This document shows positions 1 through 6,552 of a stretch of 12,960 nucleotides of DNA, piece after piece. A program made the translations under genes and the position numbers. How positions within the stretch are numbered: the first letter of the stretch is position 1; every line of letters begins with the position of its first letter. The stretch is from contig JALURJ010000137.1 of NCBI GenBank assembly GCA_027016915.1, forward strand, positions 1 through 12,960, read 5' to 3'. The notes beneath the pieces are model-generated. The model did not search any database, was not told the DNA's origin, and saw only the letters and a program-made list of their open reading frames with translations. The DNA comes from Desulfurococcales archaeon. GTDB taxonomy: Archaea; Thermoproteota; Thermoprotei_A; Sulfolobales; WAQK01.

Positions 1-263
1 AAGCACCTGGCTATTCCAATATCCTCCACTTCCACGCCGAACCTCCTATATCCTCCCAGCTCAGGCATCCACGCGTACATTATCCGGCGTTTGGACAGGA
101 CCTCCTCAAGACTTCTCCGGTTGAAGTGCGGGTACTTCCTACTGGTGGGCCATCTTCTCACATCCACGATGAACTCTATGCCTAGATGCTCTAGCAGGCT
201 TAGTAACTCGTCCAGGCCTCGGCTGGAGTGTCCTACAGTGTAGACTATATGCAGAGGCCCCAC
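1..263 (-). CDS. DUF488 family protein (C-terminus beyond window)
   Basis: This is the first 87 codons of a gene read leftward that runs off the window. The translation begins MGPLHIVYTVGHSSRGLDEL and continues with a V-D-V-R-R-x-P-x-S-R-x-P-H-F-N stretch (residues 33-47) and a P-E-L-G-G motif (67-71). This layout (TIGHS-like start, DVRxxPxSR, HFN, LGG) is diagnostic of DUF488, a family of unknown biochemical role often found in archaea and bacteria. The start is taken as GTG at 263, because an in-frame stop lies a few codons upstream and the next candidate would lose the core strand. It begins two bases after the stop of the radical SAM gene, so the two are almost certainly co-transcribed and translationally coupled. 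Family identity is secure; function is not. Confidence 0.85.
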   Translation of the reverse strand, partial: MGPLHIVYTVGHSSRGLDELLSLLEHLGIEFIVDVRRWPTSRKYPHFNRRSLEEVLSKRRIMYAWMPELGGYRRFGVEVEDIGIARC

Positions 264-265
264 CT

Positions 266-1267
266 CTACACTGCTACTTGACTACCTATGATGCAGAGGG
301 GGTCAGGGCCGTGGGGCGTGCCCTTGAGCCTAAGGCTTCGAGCATAGCATCCTCCGAGGCACCGGCTCCAAAGCCTGCAGGAAATACAGTGCTCCACGGG
401 CCTAGTGTCGGCCACGGCCTCCCGGTAGAGCGGGTGAGCAAGGAGGTTTAGATAGGCTTTCCGGAACCCCTGGGTAGCGGCGTTTCCGCCACCGACGCCG
501 AGCACATCGCAGAGGAGGAGTCTGCCGGAGGGGCTTAGGTCTACCACCCGCCATCTACGGCAGGTGCCGCTGCAGTACACCAGGCTGGAGCGGATCAATG
601 AGCGGCAGAAGGGGACGCACCAGACCCCTACCTCAACACCGCTCTCCTCAACAGTTCTTTCAACCTGTCTTAAGGCTTCTTCCACGTGGCTCCGTTTAGC
701 ATATACTCTGTTCTCCAAGGCTCGTCCAGCAGGCATGGCTGGAATCACTGATACGCTTGAAGCGCCCATCTCGTAGGCTTTGCGGACGGTATCGCCTATG
801 TGGAGGTAGTTGAGGTTACTTATAGTTATGTTTACATGCACATTGATGCCTGCGTCTACCAGCCTTCTTATGCCCTCAACAGCCCTTGCCCAGGAGCCTG
901 GCCCGCGGAGCCGCTCGTGAACCTCAGCGTTGGGACCGTCGAGGCTGGTGTTAACACCCACCTCTAACCTGGCCAGTCTGGCAGCGGTCTCCTGGTCCAC
1001 TGGGACGGAGTTGGTGAAAACGTTGACGGAGAAGCCCATGTCTTTGGCCATTTCCAGGATTTCCAGCATATCCCTCCTGAGGAGCGGTTCTCCACCCGTG
1101 AAGCTGACATGCCTCACCCCCAGCTCGGCGGCCTCCTCCAACACGCTTAGCACAGTTTTTAGAGGGAGTTCTGTTTCCCCTTCGTAGATGGAGGCGTAGC
1201 AATGGATGCATCTTAGATTACATCTTCCAGTGATGATCCATATGAGCCACTCCAAGCTTTCCGCCAT
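266..1267 (-). CDS. Radical SAM/SPASM domain protein
   Basis: The 333-residue protein carries the radical SAM cluster motif CNLRCIHC (Cys16, 20, 23) and the SAM-contacting TGGEP (57-61). The C-terminal half has a SPASM-type pattern: Cys236, a G-x4-C at 248-253, then C294-x2-C297-x5-C303-x3-C307 and C325. Members use a radical SAM [4Fe-4S] cluster plus one or two auxiliary clusters to modify peptides or tetrapyrroles; relatives include AhbC/AhbD/NirJ (heme), PqqE and anaerobic sulfatase maturases. Three further cysteines (217, 221, 232) precede the SPASM block. No obvious precursor peptide lies beside it, so neither a peptide nor a porphyrin substrate can be assigned. It begins with ATG at 1267 and is followed directly by the DUF488 gene. 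A long structured region lies upstream. Confidence 0.88.
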   Translation of the reverse strand: MAESLEWLIWIITGRCNLRCIHCYASIYEGETELPLKTVLSVLEEAAELGVRHVSFTGGEPLLRRDMLEILEMAKDMGFSVNVFTNSVPVDQETAARLARLEVGVNTSLDGPNAEVHERLRGPGSWARAVEGIRRLVDAGINVHVNITISNLNYLHIGDTVRKAYEMGASSVSVIPAMPAGRALENRVYAKRSHVEEALRQVERTVEESGVEVGVWCVPFCRSLIRSSLVYCSGTCRRWRVVDLSPSGRLLLCDVLGVGGGNAATQGFRKAYLNLLAHPLYREAVADTRPVEHCISCRLWSRCLGGCYARSLRLKGTPHGPDPLCIIGSQVAV

Positions 1268-1334
1268 ACCGTATACATCCCTTAATGTAGGTTGGGGTGG
1301 AGGCCTAATTAGCTTGGGCGTGCCGCTTCCTCTG

Positions 1335-1374
1335 ACCGTATCACTCTATGGTGTTTGTTTTGCTGTGATACGGT
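1335..1374. repeat. Perfect 10-bp inverted repeat (hairpin)
   Basis: ACCGTATCAC at 1335-1344 is the exact reverse complement of GTGATACGGT at 1365-1374. The 20-base loop is T/G-rich on plus and A/C-rich on minus. It lies between the radical SAM gene and the GC-rich structured block. It could be a terminal stem of a minus-strand RNA, a leader hairpin, or a protein-binding site. Seen directly; role unknown. Confidence 0.7.
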
Positions 1375-1375
1375 T

Positions 1376-1529
1376 TTCATCGGTTCCGGCCTCGCCCAGG
1401 GGGCTCGCCCCCGCCTGAGGGGTTCATCCCATGGGGTCATGGGTGGCATTCGACCCGAGCGGCACGCGGGTCACATCTACGGGGATGGGCCCTGCGGAGC
1501 TTGGCTTCCATCGCCCAGCTGGGCCCTAG
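1376..1529 (-). ncRNA. Candidate structured RNA or long 5' leader of radical SAM gene
   Basis: No credible protein is encoded here, yet the block is GC-rich and full of pairing: CCTCG/TGAGG (1390-1394/1416-1420) enclosing GGGGG/CCCCC (1399-1403/1408-1412, CTCG loop on plus), CCCATG/CATGGG (1428-1433/1438-1443), GACCCG/CGGGTC (1452-1457/1467-1472), and GGGCCC plus AGCT (1487-1492, 1498-1501) pairing with AGCT and GGGCCC (1517-1526). On the minus strand a box A (TTTTATAT, 1558-1551) lies about 26 bases before position 1529, so a transcript would begin just at the outer stem. It reads toward the radical SAM start at 1267, so it may be an independent RNA or a cis-regulatory leader. I do not recognise it as RNase P, SRP RNA, tRNA or a known riboswitch. 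Strand and ends are inferred. Confidence 0.35.
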
Positions 1530-1666
1530 AGATGTTATTGCCAGCGACGCATATAAAATCTTAATAGAGTCATAAAAAGACACAGACCGATACAGAAAGC
1601 CATAATTAAATGTTTCTGCCTCAGTTTGGAAGGGCGTGTGCTTTCCAGCTCAGATTATTATAACGC

Positions 1667-1743
1667 TGTTTCACGCTATAATTATAAGAAACCCTACCTA
1701 GACAATTTGTGAAACATGTTTATAAGGTTCGGAACCCTACCTA
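1667..1743. repeat. Paired promoter-like modules with direct and inverted repeats
   Basis: TTATAAG occurs at 1682-1688 and 1720-1726, and AACCCTACCTA occurs exactly at 1690-1700 and 1733-1743, so a TATA-plus-downstream module is present twice. TGTTTCAC (1667-1674) is the perfect inverse of GTGAAACA (1709-1716); each lies just before one of the TATA runs. The arrangement suggests a duplicated promoter or a regulator site. The repeats are seen; a regulatory role is inference. Confidence 0.5.
1719..1726 (+). promoter_or_regulatory. Box A promoter of small membrane protein gene
   Basis: TTTATAAG lies about 43 bases before the ATG at 1765. A transcript start about 25 bases downstream, near 1748, would leave a short leader holding the strong ribosome-binding site GGAGATGA (1750-1757). 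Confidence 0.55.
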
Positions 1744-1764
1744 TATCCAGGAGATGAGTAAGAA

Positions 1765-1992
1765 ATGTGTCCATTCTGCGGCTGGTTTGGATGGGGATGG
1801 ATGTGGCCTGGAGGAATGTTCTTCGGGCTACTGTGGATGGTGCTGTGGATAGTGGTCATAGTGGCTGGCATATACCTCGTCCTCAAAATGGTGGGTGGCT
1901 GGAGCGAGCCCAGGCACAGGCATTTAGAGGACGAGCTTCGAGCCCTTAGGAAGGAGCTCGAGGAACTGAGAAAGCATAGACCGGCCAACTAG
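1765..1992 (+). CDS. Small single-pass membrane protein, unknown function
   Basis: The 75-residue protein opens with a C-P-F-C pair and a run of tryptophan and glycine residues (W7, W10, W12, W14), then one hydrophobic segment at about residues 18-43. It ends in a charged amphipathic helix (about 50-70) with Leu/Glu/Arg heptad spacing, likely a short coiled coil. ATG at 1765 is well placed after GGAGATGA. The layout resembles small archaeal and bacterial membrane proteins with a C-terminal SHOCT-like or coiled-coil tail, but I cannot assign a family. The paired cysteines (2 and 5) could bind metal or lie at the membrane face. The next gene also encodes a tryptophan-rich membrane protein but has its own promoter. 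Confidence 0.7.
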   Translation: MCPFCGWFGWGWMWPGGMFFGLLWMVLWIVVIVAGIYLVLKMVGGWSEPRHRHLEDELRALRKELEELRKHRPAN

Positions 1993-2058
1993 CCTCGAAG
2001 CAAACCTGGTTTTTCTACTAACCCAAATATTTTGAAAATAGATCCTTAAAGGGAACCA

Positions 2059-2066
2059 TTTAATAT
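2059..2066 (+). promoter_or_regulatory. Box A promoter that decides the next start
   Basis: TTTAATAT predicts a transcript start near 2088. That would lie at or after the GTG at 2085 and leaves GAGAGTGAT (2091-2099) as ribosome-binding site for the ATG at 2106. Confidence 0.5.
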
Positions 2067-2105
2067 CCATACATACCCATATATGTGTTAGAGAGTGATA
2101 CCGTG

Positions 2106-2567
2106 ATGGAGGACTTCGGAATGGGTAGCTTCTGGTGGTTCATCTTCTTCCCACTGGGCCTCGTAATAGTGCTGATCGTCCTGCTACTACTGCTGTTCGG
2201 CATCCTGAAGCTGGAGAGGGTGGGGTATCAGGAGTTCAGGCTACGTGCTGAAGGAGATCCTGTAGACTACCTGCTCGACGGGCTTAGGAGGAGGGGCTTC
2301 TCAGCCTATAGGGAGGGCGGCGATGTGGTGGTGCGCACGACCCTCATCAATCTGAGGATAAGGCTGGTCGACGAGAAGGCGGGCATTGTAGCTTGGTGGG
2401 CTGAAATACCGGCGATAACTGTGGTATTGGTGCTCATAGGCCTGTTCTTCGGCATAGTTGTGGCCGTCATAGTAGGACTAATAGTCTACCTAAAATACAG
2501 CGAGATCAACAGCGCCGTGAAGAACCTCCTATTATACGCAGAGGATGCGTTGAGCCCTAAACCCTAG
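2106..2567 (+). CDS. Two-pass membrane protein, unknown function
   Basis: The 153-residue product has an N-terminal hydrophobic segment (about residues 8-34), a soluble segment of about 65 residues rich in charged residues, a second long hydrophobic segment (about 100-130) and a short C-terminal tail. The middle part alternates predicted strands and a helix and could be a small cytoplasmic alpha/beta domain. I do not recognise a family. The frame is open from a GTG at 2085 (160 residues), but box A at 2059-2066 and the ribosome-binding site GAGAGTGAT favour ATG 2106, with GTG 2103 as a near alternative. Separate promoters for this and the preceding small membrane protein argue against one simple operon, though functional linkage is possible. 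Confidence 0.7.
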   Translation: MEDFGMGSFWWFIFFPLGLVIVLIVLLLLLFGILKLERVGYQEFRLRAEGDPVDYLLDGLRRRGFSAYREGGDVVVRTTLINLRIRLVDEKAGIVAWWAEIPAITVVLVLIGLFFGIVVAVIVGLIVYLKYSEINSAVKNLLLYAEDALSPKP

Positions 2568-2604
2568 CTAACCTATGCAAACCAGGTATTCGTTGCTCCG
2601 GTCT

Positions 2605-3573
2605 TCATAGCAGGCCCGCTGCCTCAAGCCACTTAGCAGCTTCTCTCAGGCCTTCCCTCAGCTCTATCCGGGGCTTGAAGCCTGTGGACTCTTCAATTTT
2701 CCTTATAGGCACATCTTTAGGAGCTACCAGAAGGTAGCGGGCCGCACCCATGTACCAGGTCATGGGTTTGAGGAAGGGGCGGGGGATCGGGATTTTTAGA
2801 CCCCTCTTCCTTCCAGCGGCAGCCAGGAGGGCTTCGGCCACCTCCTCCGACCTGTACATGCGTGGCCCCCTTACATTATAGGTTCCCCCTATGCCCGCCT
2901 CTACCAGTGACACTATTGCTTCCGCGACATCCTTTGCCGACACCAGGGCTATTGGCGTCTCCCTGCCCCCGAGAACCAGGGCTATACCTCTCTTCGCTAG
3001 CTTCAGGAGACGCGGAACATCGGGGTTGAGGGAATACCTACCGTACATCCAGGTGGGTCTGACGACGACCACTGTCCAACCCGTCTCGGCGCCCCAGGCT
3101 CTGGTCAGCTTTTCGGCCTCACACTTGCTTTTCTCGTACATGGTGCGAGGTAGGCACTCCTCCATCTCCTCAGCCGTCTCCCTGAGCTTGTCCCCCGTAG
3201 CCATTATGGAGCTTACAAGCACCAGGATACCTGGCTTCAAGGGTTTCAGCGCCTCGAGGAGATTGCGGGTGCCGCCATAATTGACCTCCCACTCAGCTTT
3301 ACGGCCCCTAAGCACGCCAGCAGTATGGATAACGGCATCGTAGGGCCCGCTCCCCCTAATAGCCTCGCTCAGCACCTTAGGCTCTGTTACCGAGGCTTCA
3401 ACTACTCTGGTCTTCTCCAGGACCCGCCGGGCCCAGGGCCTTTTATGGAGGGAGCCAGGCCGCACCAATGACACTACTTCGTGGCCTTTGTCGAGAAGCA
3501 GCTCAACCACGTGGAGGCCCAGCATCCCGCTAGCACCGGTGACAAGCACCCTCACCCGCAACACCCTACCCAT
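2605..3573 (-). CDS. Extended SDR / NAD-dependent epimerase-like protein
   Basis: The 322-residue protein shows the Rossmann dinucleotide motif T-G-A-S-G-M-L-G (12-19), the strand-end V-S-S (120-122) and the catalytic Y-x3-K (Tyr146, Lys150: YEKSK), followed by V-R-P (171-173). This is the standard order of extended short-chain dehydrogenases such as nucleotide-sugar epimerases, dehydratases and dihydroflavonol-reductase-like enzymes. It is slightly long for a minimal member, with a C-terminal substrate domain (about 230-322). The substrate is not evident. ATG at 3573 is used; GTG codons at residues 7 and 9 follow G-rich stretches and could be the real start, since the Rossmann strand begins there. 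It is divergent from the aminotransferase gene across 77 bases. Confidence 0.85.
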   Translation of the reverse strand: MGRVLRVRVLVTGASGMLGLHVVELLLDKGHEVVSLVRPGSLHKRPWARRVLEKTRVVEASVTEPKVLSEAIRGSGPYDAVIHTAGVLRGRKAEWEVNYGGTRNLLEALKPLKPGILVLVSSIMATGDKLRETAEEMEECLPRTMYEKSKCEAEKLTRAWGAETGWTVVVVRPTWMYGRYSLNPDVPRLLKLAKRGIALVLGGRETPIALVSAKDVAEAIVSLVEAGIGGTYNVRGPRMYRSEEVAEALLAAAGRKRGLKIPIPRPFLKPMTWYMGAARYLLVAPKDVPIRKIEESTGFKPRIELREGLREAAKWLEAAGLL

Positions 3574-3612
3574 AACGATCGAGGAGAGCTGTGTTAAGAT
3601 TTGCCCGAACCC

Positions 3613-3618
3613 TTTTAA
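3613..3618. promoter_or_regulatory. Shared AT-rich core of divergent promoters
   Basis: TTTTAA on plus, TTAAAA on minus, is the only TATA-like run between the SDR and aminotransferase genes. About 25 bases to either side gives starts near 3640 (plus) and 3590 (minus), each leaving a 10-17 base leader. One TBP site serving both directions, or two overlapping sites, would make the two genes mutually exclusive or co-regulated. Confidence 0.45.
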
Positions 3619-3650
3619 CCTGAAGCTCCGACACCCCTGCGGGTGCTACC

Positions 3651-4832
3651 TTGGAGCAGCGAATACCCGAGAAGCTGCTCTGCTCACTTTTCGGCGAAGC
3701 CGCGCCGGGGCTGCCGCTCTTCTGCCTCGAGCGGTGGCAAAGCCTCCACGAAACCGAGGCCAGGATTCAGCTGAGTGAGAGCGGCGTGCACCCCCTCACC
3801 CTCGAGGAGCTGGAGGAGTACGGTTTAAGGCTGGAGGAGCTGGCAAGGCTAGAGCTGGGCTATGGGTGGACGAAGGGCTCCCCAACACTGAGGGAGAGAA
3901 TAGCGCAGCTTTACAGCGGAGCCGTAGACCCCGAAGGTGTGGTCGTGGCAAACGGCTCGGCTGAGGCCAACCTCGTGGCAGCGATAAGCCTGGTCTCGCC
4001 CGGCGACACCGTGCTGGTGGACATGCCTAACTATATGCAGCTCCCAGGCATTCTGAAATGGCTGAGGGCCCGCATCATCCCTCTGTGGAGGAGGCCACCG
4101 ACCTGGAGATTCCCTTTGGAGGAGGCTGTCGAGTACATAAGGAAGTACAGGCCTCGGGCAGTCTTTGTAACGGACCCGAACAACCCCACAGGCTCCTACA
4201 TGTCCCGAGGAGAACTCGAGGAGCTGGCAGAGGAAGCTGGCAAGACTGGCACTCTCCTAGTATTCGACGAGGTATACTGGGGCTCGGAGCTAGGCGAACC
4301 TAGGCCCAGCATACTGGAAGTCGCAGGGCCGGAGCAGGCGGTGTCGGTATCAGGGCTTTCCAAGGTATACGGCCTGCCGGGCCTCAGGATAGGGTGGGTA
4401 GCCGGGTCGAGAAGCGTGGCTGAGAGAGTGTGGAGCGTTAAGGACTACACCAGCATAGCGCCGTCTAGGCTAAGCGACTACATAGCATCCATAGTCCTCG
4501 ACCCAGGCAACGTTGACAGGCTACGCAGCCGGGCCAAAAGTATTGTTACGCAGAACCTTGACTTCTTCAAGGAAATGCTGAGCGGAAACGAGGACCTGTT
4601 AAAACCGTACTGGCCGAAAGCCGGGGCCTACGTTTTCGCGGAAGTACCCTGGGTTAAGGACACGCTTCAGCTCGCCTATAGGCTCTACGAGGAATACGGC
4701 ATTTTAGCTAACCCGGGTGAATGTTTCGAACTCCCAGGCTACCTGAGAATAGGTGTTGGACAGCAACCAGGAGATTTCCGCCACAACCTTACAGAACTTC
4801 TTGCAGCGCTCGGAAGGCTTAGGGGCGGCTAG
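3651..4832 (+). CDS. PLP-dependent class I/II aminotransferase
   Basis: The 393-residue fold type I enzyme has all landmarks: the cofactor-contacting D-P-N-N-P-T-G (175-181, Asn178), the pyridine-nitrogen aspartate in F-D-E-V-Y (Asp206), the Schiff-base lysine in S-G-L-S-K (Lys238), G-L-R-I-G-W with the phosphate-binding Arg246, and the substrate carboxylate-binding arginine in Y-L-R-I-G (Arg366). It transfers amino groups between an amino acid and a 2-oxo acid in the cytoplasm. The first 70 residues resemble the aspartate-aminotransferase-like/capreomycidine-synthase-like branch more than classical AspC, but specificity is not determined. The start is TTG 3651, the only workable codon, five bases after GGTG at 3642-3645. 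The stop overlaps that of the convergent corrinoid gene. Confidence 0.88.
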   Translation: MEQRIPEKLLCSLFGEAAPGLPLFCLERWQSLHETEARIQLSESGVHPLTLEELEEYGLRLEELARLELGYGWTKGSPTLRERIAQLYSGAVDPEGVVVANGSAEANLVAAISLVSPGDTVLVDMPNYMQLPGILKWLRARIIPLWRRPPTWRFPLEEAVEYIRKYRPRAVFVTDPNNPTGSYMSRGELEELAEEAGKTGTLLVFDEVYWGSELGEPRPSILEVAGPEQAVSVSGLSKVYGLPGLRIGWVAGSRSVAERVWSVKDYTSIAPSRLSDYIASIVLDPGNVDRLRSRAKSIVTQNLDFFKEMLSGNEDLLKPYWPKAGAYVFAEVPWVKDTLQLAYRLYEEYGILANPGECFELPGYLRIGVGQQPGDFRHNLTELLAALGRLRGG

Positions 4833-5470
4833 CCGCCCCTCATGGTTTTTTCCACAATCTTCACGGCCTGAACAGCATTTTCAGCATATAAGTCTGCGCC
4901 AACCTCTTTTGCTGTTTTTTCGCTAAGAGCCGCACCTCCAACTATTATCCTGGCTGGGACGCCGGCTTCCCGGAGCTTGGCTATCGTCTCCCTTACTGAT
5001 GGAATCGCAGTAGTTAAAAGAGCGCTTAGCCCTACTATCAAGGGTTTATGCTTCTTGGCTGCCTCCACGAACTTCTCAGGAGGTACGTCGACTCCCAGGT
5101 CTATGACTTGGAAGCCTCTTAGACGGAGCAGTGTGGCTACAAGACTTTTCCCGATGTCGTGGATGTCGCCCTTCACTGTGCCTAGCACCACGACCCCCCT
5201 AGACCTCCTGTCGGAGTGTTTCCTGGCCATGTAGGGCTCCAAGATCCTCATAGCCTCCTTGAAAATCTCGGCTGCATAGAGCAGGTCGGCGAGGAAATAC
5301 TCTCCTGTCTCGAACCTTCTGCCTATCTCGTCCATAGCCCATGACATGTCCTCAAATACGATTGCGTCTACATCGACGCCCGAGCCCAGAGCTTCTCTGA
5401 GGGCCTCAAGGAGGCCTTCCCTGTCAAGGTTTGCCAGGGCCTCTCGGATCCTCCTCCTAACCTCACTCAA
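4829..5470 (-). CDS. Corrinoid (B12-binding) protein of a methyltransferase system
   Basis: The 213-residue protein has the two-part layout of MtaC/MtbC/MtmC-type corrinoid proteins: an N-terminal helical cap (about residues 1-85) and a Rossmann-like B12 domain with G-D-I-H-D-I-G (101-107). Asp102 and His104 belong to the D-x-H-x-x-G motif, where His ligates cobalt in the base-off form. G-L-S-A-L-L-T-T (147-154) and G-G (178-179) contact the nucleotide tail. It shuttles a methyl group between a donor and a partner methyltransferase. Its ATG overlaps the stop of the upstream UroD-family gene by four bases, so the two are made together. Full length for the family; substrate unknown. Confidence 0.92.
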   Translation of the reverse strand: MSEVRRRIREALANLDREGLLEALREALGSGVDVDAIVFEDMSWAMDEIGRRFETGEYFLADLLYAAEIFKEAMRILEPYMARKHSDRRSRGVVVLGTVKGDIHDIGKSLVATLLRLRGFQVIDLGVDVPPEKFVEAAKKHKPLIVGLSALLTTAIPSVRETIAKLREAGVPARIIVGGAALSEKTAKEVGADLYAENAVQAVKIVEKTMRGG

Positions 5471-6495
5471 CCCGAATCACCTTTAACGAGTCTGATCACG
5501 GCCTGGATCTTCTCCGTTGCTTGGGGCTCCATATATGAGCGGCCAGGGTAGGGCCTATGGGTCGAGGCTAACACCAGCCTGCGGGGCCCGTGGGCTTTCA
5601 GCACCCTCCTAACTACGCATACCATGTCCTCGGGCCCCACCTCAGGGTCCATTAAGAGGTCTATGGGTATCCCGGTGAAAAACACTGCGCTGCTAAGACT
5701 CCTAGCCTTGCCTATGATCTCGGCCCACTTTAAAGCGTCCTCCACGCTGGACTTGGGGTGGAAGTCTATGGGGTGAAGAGCGTCGTAGAGCTCGGAGAGC
5801 TGGGGGAGCAGGAACATGTAGTTTCCGTCGCAGTGGAGTATGGCGTGCTTACCCCTCTTCTTCACAGAGTCCGTGAACCGGCGGTGCCAGGGAAGGTATA
5901 GCTCCTCGTAGAAGCCTCTAGGGTATATAGGCCCTGTATAGGCGGCCATGTCGTCTGCTACCCGCACAGCGTCAACCACGTCGAGCTCCGAGGCCGCCTT
6001 AACCAGTTCCAGGATGTACTTGGATATCCTGGAATAGAGTTCAGCCGCCTTAGCCGGGTTTATCCTGTAGAGAAGAGCGAAGTCAAACCGGTGCCAGGAG
6101 AGATCCAAAACCCTCCCAGCCTCTGGCCTAGGAGGCATGAGGAAGTACTCCGACTGCTCGGTTGGCCCGATGACCTCGAAAACCACGTACCTCCCCTCGG
6201 CCCTGCCCTTTACGTCTCCCTCGAACCGTCTTACCGACGCCTCCACAACCTCGTCTATGGGAGGCCATTCGTAAGCCTCTAGATCCAGGGCCTCGGCCCA
6301 CTCGAAAGCTGAGCCCTCCCTTCTGAAAGGACCGCCTTTTTCGAAGAAGTCTGACCACTGCGGCACCCAGCCGTGGCCAAGGATAACGTCGCTGAGCCTT
6401 GCCTCGACCTCCTTGTCTACTGATTCGAAGTGGAGCGGAGGCCTCGGCGCTTCGCCTTCCTCGAAAACCCTGAGGACCAGCCGCCTACCCTCCAA
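5467..6495 (-). CDS. UroD-family corrinoid-dependent methyltransferase
   Basis: The 342-residue protein belongs to the uroporphyrinogen decarboxylase superfamily, which includes MtaA/MtbA/CmuA methyltransferases. Markers are D-D-M-A-A-Y-T-G-P-I-Y-P (181-192), followed by F-Y-E-E-L-Y-L-P-W-H, and L-H-C-D-G-N (220-225) with a downstream H-P-I (241-243). His221/Cys222 correspond to the zinc-binding H-x-C-type region of the corrinoid methyltransferases rather than to a heme-pathway decarboxylase. Coupling to a corrinoid gene supports the methyltransferase role over heme synthesis. Whether it loads methyl onto the corrinoid or removes it cannot be told. The start is TTG 6495; no ATG or GTG exists between the upstream in-frame stop and this codon. 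A box A (CTTTATTC, 6535-6528) gives a leader of about 10 bases. Confidence 0.85.
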   Translation of the reverse strand: MEGRRLVLRVFEEGEAPRPPLHFESVDKEVEARLSDVILGHGWVPQWSDFFEKGGPFRREGSAFEWAEALDLEAYEWPPIDEVVEASVRRFEGDVKGRAEGRYVVFEVIGPTEQSEYFLMPPRPEAGRVLDLSWHRFDFALLYRINPAKAAELYSRISKYILELVKAASELDVVDAVRVADDMAAYTGPIYPRGFYEELYLPWHRRFTDSVKKRGKHAILHCDGNYMFLLPQLSELYDALHPIDFHPKSSVEDALKWAEIIGKARSLSSAVFFTGIPIDLLMDPEVGPEDMVCVVRRVLKAHGPRRLVLASTHRPYPGRSYMEPQATEKIQAVIRLVKGDSG

Positions 6496-6552
6496 GTATA
6501 CCGCCGTTCTAGGTCACGTGGGTGGCAGAATAAAGCTCTTAGCTGACATATA

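Larger units (their letters stand above)
1560..1764. other. AT-rich intergenic promoter region
   Basis: No gene is visible in this stretch. It is AT-rich compared with its surroundings and contains a CAGAAA/TTTCTG inverted repeat (1593-1598/1613-1618) around an AT-rich 14-base core, several TATA-like runs (around 1655, 1680 and 1720) and the repeats described separately just before the next gene. Confidence 0.5.

Noticed and set aside
1..1267. RiPP cluster around the SPASM enzyme
   Set aside because: No short conserved precursor, peptidase or exporter lies beside it within the window.
1440..1475. tRNA-like T-loop (GGTCGAAT on minus)
   Set aside because: The flanking bases do not form a five-pair T stem and no acceptor or anticodon arms can be drawn.
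1376..1529. RNase P RNA, SRP (7S) RNA or fluoride riboswitch in the structured block
   Set aside because: The conserved cores of RNase P, the SRP Alu and helix 8 regions and the fluoride aptamer were looked for by eye on both strands and not found; a GGCGATGG stretch on minus lacks the rest of the fluoride consensus.
1206..1564. Plus-strand open frames of about 70 codons upstream of the small membrane protein
   Set aside because: They lack ribosome-binding sites, have low-complexity translations and coincide with the inverted repeats or the radical SAM promoter.
2891..3280. 129-codon plus-strand frame inside the SDR gene
   Set aside because: Its translation is Ser/Thr/Arg-rich shadow sequence antisense to a clear Rossmann protein.
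5467..6495. Heme-pathway uroporphyrinogen decarboxylase (HemE)
   Set aside because: Operon coupling to a corrinoid protein and the D-D-M...G-P-I-Y-P and H-C-D-G motifs fit methyltransferases; the arginine-rich HemE N-terminal substrate motif is not seen.
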